This document shows, one piece after another, positions 54,752-63,419 of a stretch of DNA of 64,000 nucleotides. Below the pieces are notes generated by a model, which made no database searches, was not told where the DNA came from, and was given only the letters and a program-made list of their open reading frames with translations. Source of the DNA: Dolichospermum sp. FACHB-1091 (GTDB taxonomy: Bacteria > Cyanobacteriota > Cyanobacteriia > Cyanobacteriales > Nostocaceae); assembly GCF_014697585.1 (NCBI RefSeq), contig NZ_JACJSB010000005.1, positions 62,001 through 126,000 on the forward strand, in the 5' to 3' direction. Both the position numbers and the translations under genes were made by a program. Positions within the stretch are counted from its first letter, which is position 1. Each line of letters begins with the position of its first letter.

Positions 54752-55831
54752 TTATTTGACTCGATGGAGTTGAGAGAGAAAATACTGCGTTACTAAGCTA
54801 GGTTGATCCGATTGCATGAGCGATCGCACTATCGCTACTCGCTGCGCTCCCGCATTCATGACATCATTCAGATTACTCCCATCTATGCCCCCAATTGCAA
54901 ACCAGGGAATTTGACAATTTTGGGAAACATACTTAACATATTCTAAACCCGCTGCGGCTTTACCTGCTTTAGTTGGTGTTTCATACACAGGTCCCACACC
55001 AATATAATCTGCACCTTGGGTAATTGCTCCTTGCATTTCTTGCGGATTTGTGGTAGAGCGGCCGATAATACGCTGATTTCCCAGTAATTGACGAGCCACA
55101 GCAATGGGTATATCCTGTTGTCCCAAATGTACACCATCAGCATCTACAGCCAATGCTAAATCCACCCGATCATTAATAATGAATAAAGCTCCGTAATGGT
55201 GACATAGCTCCCGTAACTGTATAGCCCGTTCTAAACGCACCGAATCATCAGCGGTCTTTTCTCGATATTGTAACAGAGTTAATCCACCTTGAAGAGACGC
55301 TTCCACAATTGCCAATAAGTTCTCTGTAGGAGATGTTACCAGATATAAATGCGATCGCCATAATAAACGATGACGCTGATAACCCATCAAATTACTTTCC
55401 AGGGTATAAACCTGATAACGCATTTGCTTACAGGCTGTTCCCATTTGCATATCCTTTTGAGGGTGATAAAGCTTACCATATTCCTCCAGGACTCTGAGTG
55501 CTTCTTGCACACGGCAAAAATTAGCCTGTAATAGAGATGTAATATCAGCCCTTTCTTCCTCTTGGGGGTGGCTTAAATCAGTTCCCGGATCTCCAGGTGT
55601 ATCTCTTGCTGCTCGTATTTCTGCTGTATGCCAAGTTCCCAACTCTTGACGTAGATGTTTACATATACTTGAAAACTGGGAATTATTTAAACCAAAGCGA
55701 CACCATTCTTCAATAATTCGCAAACCCTCACGAGCGCGATCTAAATTAGCATCTAAAATGCGATAAACAGTTTGCTGCGTGTGGCTGTGGTTTGAACCCA
55801 TTACAGCAACCTCATTTTTATTGCTATTCAT
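54752..55831 (-). CDS. thiE: Thiamine-phosphate synthase with N-terminal extension
   Basis: Joins HMP-PP and thiazole phosphate to thiamine monophosphate. The 359-residue protein is longer than E. coli ThiE because of an N-terminal domain of about 130 residues (YRILDANLDRAREGLRIIEEWCRFGL) that is usual in cyanobacteria. The catalytic barrel follows: LYLVTSPTEN, LLQYREK, LFIINDRVDLALAVDADGVHLGQQD, IIGRSTTNPQEM, GADYIGVGPVYETPTK and WFAIGGIDGSN. The start is ATG 55831; ATG 55801 is an alternative. It is upstream of thiS by ten bases. No TPP riboswitch was recognised in the 150-base divergent gap. Confidence 0.95.
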   Translation of the reverse strand: MNSNKNEVAVMGSNHSHTQQTVYRILDANLDRAREGLRIIEEWCRFGLNNSQFSSICKHLRQELGTWHTAEIRAARDTPGDPGTDLSHPQEEERADITSLLQANFCRVQEALRVLEEYGKLYHPQKDMQMGTACKQMRYQVYTLESNLMGYQRHRLLWRSHLYLVTSPTENLLAIVEASLQGGLTLLQYREKTADDSVRLERAIQLRELCHHYGALFIINDRVDLALAVDADGVHLGQQDIPIAVARQLLGNQRIIGRSTTNPQEMQGAITQGADYIGVGPVYETPTKAGKAAAGLEYVKYVSQNCQIPWFAIGGIDGSNLNDVMNAGAQRVAIVRSLMQSDQPSLVTQYFLSQLHRVK

Positions 55832-56008
55832 CGTAATAGCCAGCCTGATTCATTATGTTTGATGATTAAATATTTGCTAACTAATTATGTCAAGGTACAA
55901 GTAACATCGTGGATATACTACTATGAATTAATAGTATAAAAATTGATTGTATAGCAGTAGCAGTTGATATACTATGCTTAGTATGTGTTTTACAGGAGTC
56001 TTATAGAA

Positions 56009-57499
56009 ATGATAATTCCAGAAAAATCTGTTAACACCCCTAATAATTCCGTGAGTTTCTCAATTTTGAGTTTAACAGTTAGTTTAGGATTTACAAGTAT
56101 AACACTCTTAACTACCAGTTTACATAGCGTCCTTGCTCAAATACCCACAGGATTAGAACAAAAACTGCCAGACAAGAAAACAATATCTCAGGTTAACCAG
56201 TCTTTTGTCAACCCAAGTACAGGAAATGACAAAACAGGTAATGGTAGTGAAAGCGCACCTTGGCAAACAATTAGTCAAGCCTTAGAAAGATCAAAGGCTA
56301 ACACTTTAATTATCCTCTCTCCTGGTACATATAGTACCAAAACTGGCGAAATATTTCCTTTAATGTTAAAGCCTGGTGTAGCCATTCAAGGGGATATGAG
56401 TAATAAAGGCAAAACTGTGACAATTATTGGAGGTGGTGAATACCTTAGTCGCAGTTTTGGCGGTCAAAATGTTGCTATTGTCGGCACTAACCAAACTAGT
56501 TTAACTGGTGTCACCGTGACTAACTCCAATAATCGTGGTTATGGGTTATGGATTGAATCGAATAATATTATAGTTCGGGAAAATACCTTTACTAATAATA
56601 CTCAAGATGGAATTGCTGTCACAGGTGATAGTACGGCTAGTATTAGCAAAAATTATTTTGTTGCCAATGGTGCTAATGGTATAACTATTTCTGGGAATGC
56701 TCGCCCGGAAATCAGGGAAAATGTCTTTCAACAAACTGGTTTTGGGATTAACATTGCCCAAAATGCTGCTCCGGTAGTAGTAGCTAACCAAATTCAGGAA
56801 AACAGATCGGGTATTATTGTCCAAGCAAATGCTACACCACTATTCAGGAATAATTTTATTCAAGGTAACAAAGAAGATGGTCTAGTAGTTATTGCCCAAG
56901 GTAGACCAGATTTAGGTACTAATTATGATCCAGGGAAAAATGTATTTCGGAATAATGGTCGTTATGATATCAACGCAAAAACTGCTAAATTGCTAGTTTC
57001 TGCCGCTGGGAACAATTTGGTTAGTAATCGCATTAGCGGTAAAGTAGATATTCAAGGTACAAGCGCACCTAAAGCCCGAAATTCTCCTCCTCAAAGAACT
57101 ATAACACCTTTAATGATTAGAAATCCGCCTAACACTCGACTACCAGAATTACCAAAGAACTCTAATTCACCCCAATTTAATTCTGTGGGACTTGACTCAG
57201 GCGCTATTGAATTTGTTGCCCCTCAAGCCGGAACACGGGAAAATCTTCGCAATTCATCTCCCCAAAGTTATACATCTACTGCAAAAAATACTTATTACCG
57301 GGTGCTAGTGGTAGTTGAAAATCAACAACAACAGGATTTAGTTAGTTCTCTGGCTGCTGGTGCTTTTTCTAAAGCTTGGCCCGGTGGCAGAGTGAGGGTG
57401 GTGCAAGTGGGAGTATTTAGTAATCGAGAAAAGGCCAGCAAAATAGTCAACATCTTCAAGAGCAAAGGTTTCACAGTCTTTATTGAGCCTGGGAAGTAA
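56009..57499 (+). CDS. Exported parallel beta-helix protein (DUF1565) with SPOR-like C-terminus
   Basis: A 496-residue secreted protein. A signal peptide (residues about 18-45, ILSLTVSLGFTSITLLTTSL to HSVLAQ) precedes the DUF1565 domain: VNPSTGNDKTGNG-SAPWQTISQAL, GTYSTKTGEIFPLMLKPGV. Right-handed beta-helix repeats follow (NNIIVRENTFTNNTQDGIAV, ISKNYFVANGANGI). The final 65 residues (YYRVLVVVENQQQQDL to VQVGVFSNREKASKI) resemble a SPOR domain, which would bind denuded peptidoglycan. ATG 56009 is chosen because AGGAG precedes it. A paralogous DUF1565 protein with SLH motifs lies at 58.5-60.6 kb. Confidence 0.85.
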   Translation: MIIPEKSVNTPNNSVSFSILSLTVSLGFTSITLLTTSLHSVLAQIPTGLEQKLPDKKTISQVNQSFVNPSTGNDKTGNGSESAPWQTISQALERSKANTLIILSPGTYSTKTGEIFPLMLKPGVAIQGDMSNKGKTVTIIGGGEYLSRSFGGQNVAIVGTNQTSLTGVTVTNSNNRGYGLWIESNNIIVRENTFTNNTQDGIAVTGDSTASISKNYFVANGANGITISGNARPEIRENVFQQTGFGINIAQNAAPVVVANQIQENRSGIIVQANATPLFRNNFIQGNKEDGLVVIAQGRPDLGTNYDPGKNVFRNNGRYDINAKTAKLLVSAAGNNLVSNRISGKVDIQGTSAPKARNSPPQRTITPLMIRNPPNTRLPELPKNSNSPQFNSVGLDSGAIEFVAPQAGTRENLRNSSPQSYTSTAKNTYYRVLVVVENQQQQDLVSSLAAGAFSKAWPGGRVRVVQVGVFSNREKASKIVNIFKSKGFTVFIEPGK

Positions 57500-57517
57500 T
57501 GGGTAATTAGTAAAAAC

Positions 57518-57725
57518 GGACAACTGTCCAAATGTGAAGCTAAATCGCAGAAGTTTGGTAGGACATTTCGTGTTATTAGTAGATGGGAACCAACAAGTGA
57601 AATTTCCTCCGAGTGTGGATACAAATGGGGCAAACTTGATTTAAAAATCCGGTCAATTCAGTGTGGTTGCGTCAGTCTATAAAGCGTCAAGAATCATCGA
57701 GGCTTCAGCCCGGTGAGTATGTCAA
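57518..57725 (+). mobile_element. IS200/IS605-type TnpB 3' remnant with right end
   Basis: About 54 codons (57518-57682) translate to GQLSKCEAKSQKFGRTF then RVISRWEPTSEIS and the zinc-finger half SECGYKWGKLDLKI, ending CGC-VSL-stop. This is the C-terminal end of TnpB. It is followed by AGGCTTCAGCCCGGTGAG and ATGTCAA (about 57698-57725), like the right-end hairpin of IS605 elements, where the omega RNA ends. The RuvC and N-terminal regions and tnpA are gone, so it is inactive. It lies exactly between the beta-helix gene and the next minus-strand gene. Confidence 0.75.
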
Positions 57726-58405
57726 TAAAATACCAACTCCAAGTTTTCACTGGTGAGGGCTTTGAGTTTGGAAGTAAAGGATTCGGTGCGATCGCTCTTT
57801 TGGGGAGTAAACTGTCCAATGGGAGGATGATTAACTGTTGCTGGCGGCATAAGCTGTTGTACTGGGTGAGGTGAAATGTCCTCAATAATGTCCTGTTGAC
57901 TTACTACTGTCGTTAATTCAAAACCAGGAGATATAGGGGCAACATTTTCTGCCTCAGAATCCCAGTTTTCTGCTGATGTCGGTAAACTATTATTTATTTG
58001 GTACTTATAGCTCAGATTAGCTGGTAATAATTGAGGATGTTTATATTTTTCAGTCCTGATCTCCTGTTTAGCTGGTGGTAAAACTGGTAAGGAGGGGGAA
58101 GTGAGACGTTCAGGGAATTTGCTACAAATCATGCGCTCAAATTCCATGTTAAAATGATACGTTGTCTCTCCCTTTCGCCGCCAAAAGGTCAAGATTTGCT
58201 GTACAGATATAGCCTTATAACGACCTTGATACAAAGCCTCAATTACCGCCAGGTGTAACCAATGAATGGGATATTCTACTTGCCAGCGGTCAATTAACTC
58301 ACTAGCATTATATCCATTCAGATCAAAGCTATAGTGAGTTAATAATTTAGCTGCTAATTCGGCAGGCGCCGCAAAAGTTTGAGTAACGGGGGATGTTGTT
58401 AACAT
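57722..58405 (-). CDS. Conserved cyanobacterial protein of unknown function
   Basis: A 227-residue protein that I cannot assign to a named family. Residues 10-100 look folded and helical (AAKLLTHYSFDLNGYNASEL, DRWQVEYPIHWLHLAVIEAL, SVQQILTFWRRKGETTYHF), while residues 100-215 are low complexity with many P, S and Q. The very C-terminus (KLKALTSENLELVFY) is ordered again. The WRRKGE segment suggests a basic, possibly nucleic-acid-binding surface. Its stop codon touches the IS605 remnant end, so the 3' end may have been changed by insertion or excision. Confidence 0.65.
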   Translation of the reverse strand: MLTTSPVTQTFAAPAELAAKLLTHYSFDLNGYNASELIDRWQVEYPIHWLHLAVIEALYQGRYKAISVQQILTFWRRKGETTYHFNMEFERMICSKFPERLTSPSLPVLPPAKQEIRTEKYKHPQLLPANLSYKYQINNSLPTSAENWDSEAENVAPISPGFELTTVVSQQDIIEDISPHPVQQLMPPATVNHPPIGQFTPQKSDRTESFTSKLKALTSENLELVFY

Positions 58406-58532
58406 GGGCTATAAATTGCAGGCAACAGGTATAAACATTTGACCCATCGCATCTAGCCTAACGTAATTTTAGCTACATGAGTGGTTTTTCACCAGCGGCA
58501 AAATTGATAGGCAGTGTTTTCTATTCTACTTG

Positions 58533-60620
58533 TCAATTGCTAATTTGCAAAACAATATAAGGTGAATTGATAACTTTTGTGCGTTGACTAGCTACTAATG
58601 CCTGATAGACCATGGCGGCAACTTCAGCACGAGTAGCTTCCCTCGTAGGTGCAAGTAAATTGGGATCTGGATAATTAACAATGATTTTTTGCTGAGTAGC
58701 TATGGTAACCGCTGTTCGCGCATATTCGGGAATTTTATCATGGTCGCTGTAGGTTAAGCTTTTCTGGTCAGTTGCCGAGAGTCCCAGTCCATTGACCAAG
58801 GAGACGATGATTTGTAGCCGTTGAACTTTTTGATTGGGACGGAAGGTGCGATCGCTAAATCCGCCGACAAAACCACCTCTGGCTGCTATTTCAATAGCTT
58901 TAGCCGCCCAAAAATCCTTGGGTATGTCTGTAAATTCCGGGCTAGGGCGTTTGCGTGGGGGGTTAAAGGCGGTAGCAATTACAGCCGTGTATTGGGCGCG
59001 GGTCATAGCTTGATCTGGTTGGTAGGTCCCATCGGCAAAACCTTGAGTTAAGTTCATACTAACTAATGCTCGAATAAATGGTTCTGCCCAATGTCCGATA
59101 ATATCGGAGAAGGAAGGAATCTCTGTCTCTGGTTTGACAATATAGGAACAGGGGAGGGGATTTTCTTGGCCTATGGCCACTAATGCCTGGTAAATTAGGG
59201 CGGCTACTTCGGCACGGGTAATTTCCCGCAGAGGTTCTAATTGATCTGGTTGAGGATAATTCACCACTAATAATTTTTGGGTGGCTACGGTAGCGGGCTT
59301 GGTGGCATAACTGGGAATTTGGGCGCGATCGCGGTATACCATTAAGACGTTAGGATTACCACCACTCAATTTTAAACCGTTGACAATGGAGACTAAAGCT
59401 TGAATTTTTGTTAAATTATTTTCTGGCCTAAAGGTTCCATCGGGAAACCCTGTCAAAAAGCCGTTCTCAGCAGCACTGGCTATGGCTTTGGCCGCCCAAA
59501 AGTTGGATTTGACATCTTTGAATCTATCTAGTTGCTTACTCTGAGGAAGTTGGAATGTCTTAGTGATCACAGCCGCATATTGAGCGCGGTTAATCGGTGT
59601 GGCTGGTTGAAAAGTCCCATCGGGAAAACCGCTAATAAAACCTTTGCTAACCAATGCCTCCACAAAAGCAACAGACCAATGTCCTTCTAAATCGGCAAAG
59701 CTGCTACTAACTCCTATTTGACTGGGGGTATCAACAGTAGCAGTTATGAAGTCTATTAATCCCATCACCCGGGCAGGATTTAACTGATTACCAACGGAGA
59801 TGATTTTTTGATTTGTAACATTTTGTAAATCGAATTTCCCCTGTTCCCGAAAAATGTTGTCAGCAGGATCTTGGGGATTTCCTAAATCGGGAACGGCATT
59901 ACCATTGACTAATAAACCTCCTTGGGTATTACCGACAATCAGATTTCGTCGTAATACGGGTCTAGCATCACGAGCAAGGGCGATCGCTATCCCATTTTCC
60001 GAAAGTTTATTATTTGCCAATAAAGGGGCTGCAAAATCGTTAATGGCTATACCTAAAGTGTTGTTTTGAAATAAATTCCGCAGCACTTCCCCTTTACTAT
60101 TCCTAGCTATGACTAACCCACTGAATTGATTATTAATAAATAAATTATCTATAATGCCCGGTTTAGCATTGCCAGTAGTAAATATTCCTTCTCTAGCACA
60201 GTTCTTAAATGTACTATTAGCTACCGTAGGAACTGATGATTCAATCCAAACACCAGTACCTTTGTCCATGGTATTAATCACGGTTACACCTAAGAGACTG
60301 GCATCACCTCGCAATAGTAAAGTGATATTCTGTAACCCGAAACTAGAGCTTTGATATTCCCCACTGCCAGAAATGATAATTTCCTGACCTTTATTGGCTT
60401 CATTCCCTACTACCAATACCCCCGGTGGAATGACTAAGGGAAATACCTCTCCATTTGCTGTTCCATAAGTTCCATTGGCCAACTGAATAATTGTGGATGT
60501 TTTTGCTTGTTTTAGGGCGCAGGTAATACTTTTCAAGGGATTGAGACGAGAACCAGTATTACTATCCTTTCCTGTAGCAGGGTTCACATAGAGTGTAGCA
60601 ATAAGACTAGAATTAACCAT
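58533..60620 (-). CDS. DUF1565 beta-helix protein with six SLH motifs
   Basis: A 695-residue surface protein. Residues 8-290 form a DUF1565 parallel beta-helix, paralogous to the gene at 56.0 kb. Two triplets of S-layer homology motifs follow: about 308-480 (FADLEGHWSVAFVEALVSKG, ISGFPDGTFQP; FKDVKSNFWAAKAI; ITRAEVAALIYQAL) and about 500-680 (FSDIIGHWAEPFIRALVSM; FTDIPKDFWAAKAIEIA; ATRAEVAAMVYQAL). SLH motifs bind cell-wall polymers, or the outer-membrane-peptidoglycan interface in cyanobacteria. No signal peptide is visible after the start MVNSSLIATLYVNP, and the start lies 37 bases inside the upstream gene, so the true 5' end is uncertain. Confidence 0.85.
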   Translation of the reverse strand: MVNSSLIATLYVNPATGKDSNTGSRLNPLKSITCALKQAKTSTIIQLANGTYGTANGEVFPLVIPPGVLVVGNEANKGQEIIISGSGEYQSSSFGLQNITLLLRGDASLLGVTVINTMDKGTGVWIESSVPTVANSTFKNCAREGIFTTGNAKPGIIDNLFINNQFSGLVIARNSKGEVLRNLFQNNTLGIAINDFAAPLLANNKLSENGIAIALARDARPVLRRNLIVGNTQGGLLVNGNAVPDLGNPQDPADNIFREQGKFDLQNVTNQKIISVGNQLNPARVMGLIDFITATVDTPSQIGVSSSFADLEGHWSVAFVEALVSKGFISGFPDGTFQPATPINRAQYAAVITKTFQLPQSKQLDRFKDVKSNFWAAKAIASAAENGFLTGFPDGTFRPENNLTKIQALVSIVNGLKLSGGNPNVLMVYRDRAQIPSYATKPATVATQKLLVVNYPQPDQLEPLREITRAEVAALIYQALVAIGQENPLPCSYIVKPETEIPSFSDIIGHWAEPFIRALVSMNLTQGFADGTYQPDQAMTRAQYTAVIATAFNPPRKRPSPEFTDIPKDFWAAKAIEIAARGGFVGGFSDRTFRPNQKVQRLQIIVSLVNGLGLSATDQKSLTYSDHDKIPEYARTAVTIATQQKIIVNYPDPNLLAPTREATRAEVAAMVYQALVASQRTKVINSPYIVLQISN

Positions 60621-60967
60621 TGGTTGTCAAACTCGTATGGTTTAAATGGTGACATCCATAAATCATGATAACACAGCCAATCTTCATGTACTGAACTTAA
60701 ATAGTAGGAAATACCAAAAGCGAATATTGCTAAAAGTACAGGAAATAGAACAGTAAATTCTAATTTGCCTTTTTTAACTACTTCTAAGCAAGAGGTAACG
60801 ATAGCTACAGGCCATAAGATAGTAGTGATGATAAACATCATAAAGGATAAAAATTTATCCTCTGGAGAAGATGTTGGGTGACGGAGGCAAAAATTTAACC
60901 AGTTAGTGAAAAAATATACTGTCATCAGCAAATAGGCAATAACTAAGGCTAACTGTATTTGATTCAC
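60584..60967 (-). CDS. Small membrane protein, unknown
   Basis: A 127-residue protein with three hydrophobic helices: ALVIAYLLMTVYFFTNWL (about 7-24), FMMFIITTILWPVAIVTSCL (about 42-61) and VLFPVLLAIFAFGISYYLSS (about 74-93), and a hydrophobic tail (WLILVLLLHSM). No family is recognised. Its last 37 bases overlap the start of the SLH protein gene in another frame, so the two are probably on one transcript. The overlap may alternatively mean that the SLH gene starts later. Confidence 0.6.
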   Translation of the reverse strand: MNQIQLALVIAYLLMTVYFFTNWLNFCLRHPTSSPEDKFLSFMMFIITTILWPVAIVTSCLEVVKKGKLEFTVLFPVLLAIFAFGISYYLSSVHEDWLCYHDLWMSPFKPYEFDNQWLILVLLLHSM

Positions 60968-61007
60968 AGCACTTACTCCTTGAATAAATAAAATGAAAAG
61001 TTAGATG

Positions 61008-61042
61008 CCTTACAAACAGGTCATTTCAGATTTTTTACAAAA
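61008..61042. repeat. 35-bp dispersed repeat, copy 2
   Basis: Matches 13670-13704 at 31 of 35 positions. It lies 40 bases upstream of the small membrane protein gene, within the gap to panB. Confidence 0.55.
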
Positions 61043-61218
61043 CTAAGCTGTACTAAGCTGTTACGCAGCTAAATTGTACAATTCTAATATGGCTAGATAT
61101 TGCGGTGCTGGCATCCTGTCCGCTATAATTATACAAATTAAATGCAGTACAGATTAAACATATATTGGTTACATGGTGCTGACTTACTTACAGTAAGATT
61201 TATTATTGGTGAACAAGT

Positions 61219-61992
61219 CTATTTTGGAAACTGTCGTTCTCGCACTTCCACAGCGTAATCTTGTACAGCTTTGCCAATTGTTTCTCGTAAGTTTGTATAA
61301 ACTTTGGCGAATGGTGGGTGTTTTTCCGAAAGTCCCAAAATATCAGAAGTTACTAATACTTGACCATCACAATCATAACCTGCACCGATACCAATAGTGG
61401 GAATACGAAGTTTTTGAGTAATTTGCAGTGCCAAGTGGGCGGGAATATGTTCTAATACTATAGCAAAAACACCAGCTTTTTCGAGAGCGATCGCTTCATT
61501 AAAAATTCTGTCTCCCTCTTCCCGGGTTTTTCCCTGTTGTCGCAATCCTAACTGATGTATTGACTGAGGTGTTAAACCGACATGACCCAGAACAGGAATC
61601 CCAGATTGAACTAAATGAACAATCGTTTCTACCATTGCGGGATAGCCACCTTCTAATTTTACTGCTTGCGCTCCTGTTTCTTTTAGCACCCTACCCGCAG
61701 AGTGCATGGCTTGAGACATACTTTCTTGATAAGTCAAAAATGGTAAATCCACTACAACTAGTGCGTTTTTCACACCACGACGGACGGCTTTAGCGTGATG
61801 GATCATTTCCTCTAAAGTTATTGGTAACGTAGTTTCATAACCAAGGATTACCGCCAAAGAATCACCTACTAGAACCAAGTCTACACCGGATATATCTAAA
61901 AGTTGAGCGATAGTATAATCCCAGGCCGTTAACGCAACAATCGGCCGTCCCTGTTGTTTCCACTGAGTTAATTGTTGAGTAGTAACTGGCAT
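61219..61992 (-). CDS. panB: 3-methyl-2-oxobutanoate hydroxymethyltransferase
   Basis: First committed step of pantothenate synthesis: transfers a hydroxymethyl group from methylene-tetrahydrofolate to alpha-ketoisovalerate. The 257-residue protein has [73 protein letters not shown] and [18 protein letters not shown], covering metal and substrate residues. The length and start [11 protein letters not shown] are usual. Pantothenate also supplies the phosphopantetheine used by the PKS carrier protein in this window. It is monocistronic. Confidence 0.97.
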   Translation of the reverse strand: MPVTTQQLTQWKQQGRPIVALTAWDYTIAQLLDISGVDLVLVGDSLAVILGYETTLPITLEEMIHHAKAVRRGVKNALVVVDLPFLTYQESMSQAMHSAGRVLKETGAQAVKLEGGYPAMVETIVHLVQSGIPVLGHVGLTPQSIHQLGLRQQGKTREEGDRIFNEAIALEKAGVFAIVLEHIPAHLALQITQKLRIPTIGIGAGYDCDGQVLVTSDILGLSEKHPPFAKVYTNLRETIGKAVQDYAVEVRERQFPK

Positions 61993-62314
61993 AAATAATT
62001 GTTAATTCTTAATTATCACCCAAATATCCCCACGCAAATAGATCTGGATCAAAATCTGTCAAATGGGTGGAGGATTTTGAAATAAAATTTCAGTAGCACT
62101 CCCTTGTTTTATATCTCTACGGGACGCTACCTGGACAGAACCCTATCGTTTAAAAATAACAGAAAACAAGAAAGTTTGCCATTTTATGTGATTTCACAGT
62201 GTAAAGTCAAAAATTTTATCAAGAACCTTTCCCAAGAGGGGAGGGAAGAGTGTTGGGTTTTTCCGACTTACTTATCCCTTTTAATGCTTTTCAAACATCC
62301 TCTAATATCTTATG

Positions 62315-62413
62315 TAGGACTCCTGTTTGATTTTTGATAGCCTGCGATGACTTATTCTCTGCTAAGAGTTCCCTCCCAAGGTAAACAAGTTCAGGAATCA
62401 AGCAGGATTCCTA
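62315..62413. repeat. 99-bp element with 16-bp terminal inverted repeats
   Basis: TAGGACTCCTGTTTGA (62315-62330) and TCAAGCAGGATTCCTA (62398-62413) are inverted copies matching at 14 of 16 positions, enclosing 67 bases. It has no coding capacity and the form of a MITE or IS-derived relic. It fills part of the 490-base gap between panB and the following gene; the rest of that gap (61993-62314) shows no gene. Confidence 0.65.
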
Positions 62414-62479
62414 TAGATGGTACAAAATATGGTACAAAAGATAGAATTATAAAATTAAACACTTTGATATTCTAAAATC

Positions 62480-63352
62480 ATGAAAGCATCTGCGAAGTTC
62501 GACTTTGAAGACGAAAAATTTAACGCCCCACCGTCCCAAGTAATCCCTTGGTGTCAAATGATCAGTCCTCGCTATGGTGAAGAGGGTTTACAAAGTTATG
62601 GTTTAGCGATTAAGTTGGATAATGCCCAAGCTGTTGGTTTCAAACCCGATGATAATTGGCAAGAGATACAGCACACATTTAGTTCTGGAGAAGTAAATAC
62701 GGTATTTCTGACAACTACGCCCAGACTAGTTATAGTCCGTCGTGGTCCGTTATCTGTGAAAGACAGAGAAACGGGAATTAAATTAGGAACTTTTAAAGAT
62801 AATTACGATGCTTTTTTAGCGGATAAACTGAAATTTAAAACCTTTACCCGCCATATAATTTTTTTAGTCGGTGAAGATAAAAAGTTTTTGCACCAATCAC
62901 CATTACAATTAACTCTGAGTGGTTCAGCTTGTGCTAGTTTTGGGAAAAATTACGCTGAATATCAACAGGGGAGAATTACAGGCGGTTTTGCGGGAGAATT
63001 AGAAAAAGCTTATGCTGGTTTTCAAAAGAAACCAGTGACTCCCAAAGGTCCCTTATTTCATGCCCATGGAATTTATTGCCCGATAATTGAAGCAGAAGAA
63101 AGAGGAATTGAACCAAATACAGCTTTAGTGGCTTCAACTGTAGATTATAAACATCCTACAGTCGCAACCTTTACAGATTATATGATTGCTTCAGATTCCC
63201 CAGAATCGGAAATAATTCATAAAGCTTTTGAAGAATACAAAGAATTTGGCAAGGAAGTAGTTAAACCAGAAAGTTCTAAAGCGGAAATGGCTGGTATTAG
63301 TAATTCCTATGTTTATGCAGATGATGATGAACTTGATTATCCACCTTATTAA
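62480..63352 (+). CDS. Cyanobacterial DUF5895-like protein
   Basis: A 290-residue soluble protein. It begins MKASAKFDFEDEKFNAPPSQ and includes VIPWCQMISPRYGEEGLQSY, TTTPRLVIVRRGPLSVKDRE, QLTLSGSACASFGKNY and an acidic tail (YADDDELDYPPY). The order resembles DUF5895 proteins that I remember only from cyanobacteria; the function is unknown. No membrane segment or signal is seen. Some related proteins occur in multiple copies near mobile regions, and an inverted-repeat element lies 67 bases upstream. The acidic C-terminal tail resembles tails of single-stranded-DNA-handling proteins, but this is only an impression. Confidence 0.6.
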   Translation: MKASAKFDFEDEKFNAPPSQVIPWCQMISPRYGEEGLQSYGLAIKLDNAQAVGFKPDDNWQEIQHTFSSGEVNTVFLTTTPRLVIVRRGPLSVKDRETGIKLGTFKDNYDAFLADKLKFKTFTRHIIFLVGEDKKFLHQSPLQLTLSGSACASFGKNYAEYQQGRITGGFAGELEKAYAGFQKKPVTPKGPLFHAHGIYCPIIEAEERGIEPNTALVASTVDYKHPTVATFTDYMIASDSPESEIIHKAFEEYKEFGKEVVKPESSKAEMAGISNSYVYADDDELDYPPY

Positions 63353-63373
63353 GTAAAGATTGACATACCATCC

Positions 63374-63412
63374 CCAAGAGGCAGAAAATAAAGTTTTTCT
63401 CTTGCCTCTTGG
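63374..63412. terminator. Bidirectional terminator between convergent genes
   Basis: Perfect ten-base arms CCAAGAGGCA (63374-63383) and TGCCTCTTGG (63403-63412), with an inner GAAAA/TTTTTC pairing. It sits between the stops of the DUF5895-like gene and mltA and can serve both. Confidence 0.75.
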
Positions 63413-63419
63413 CTATTGC

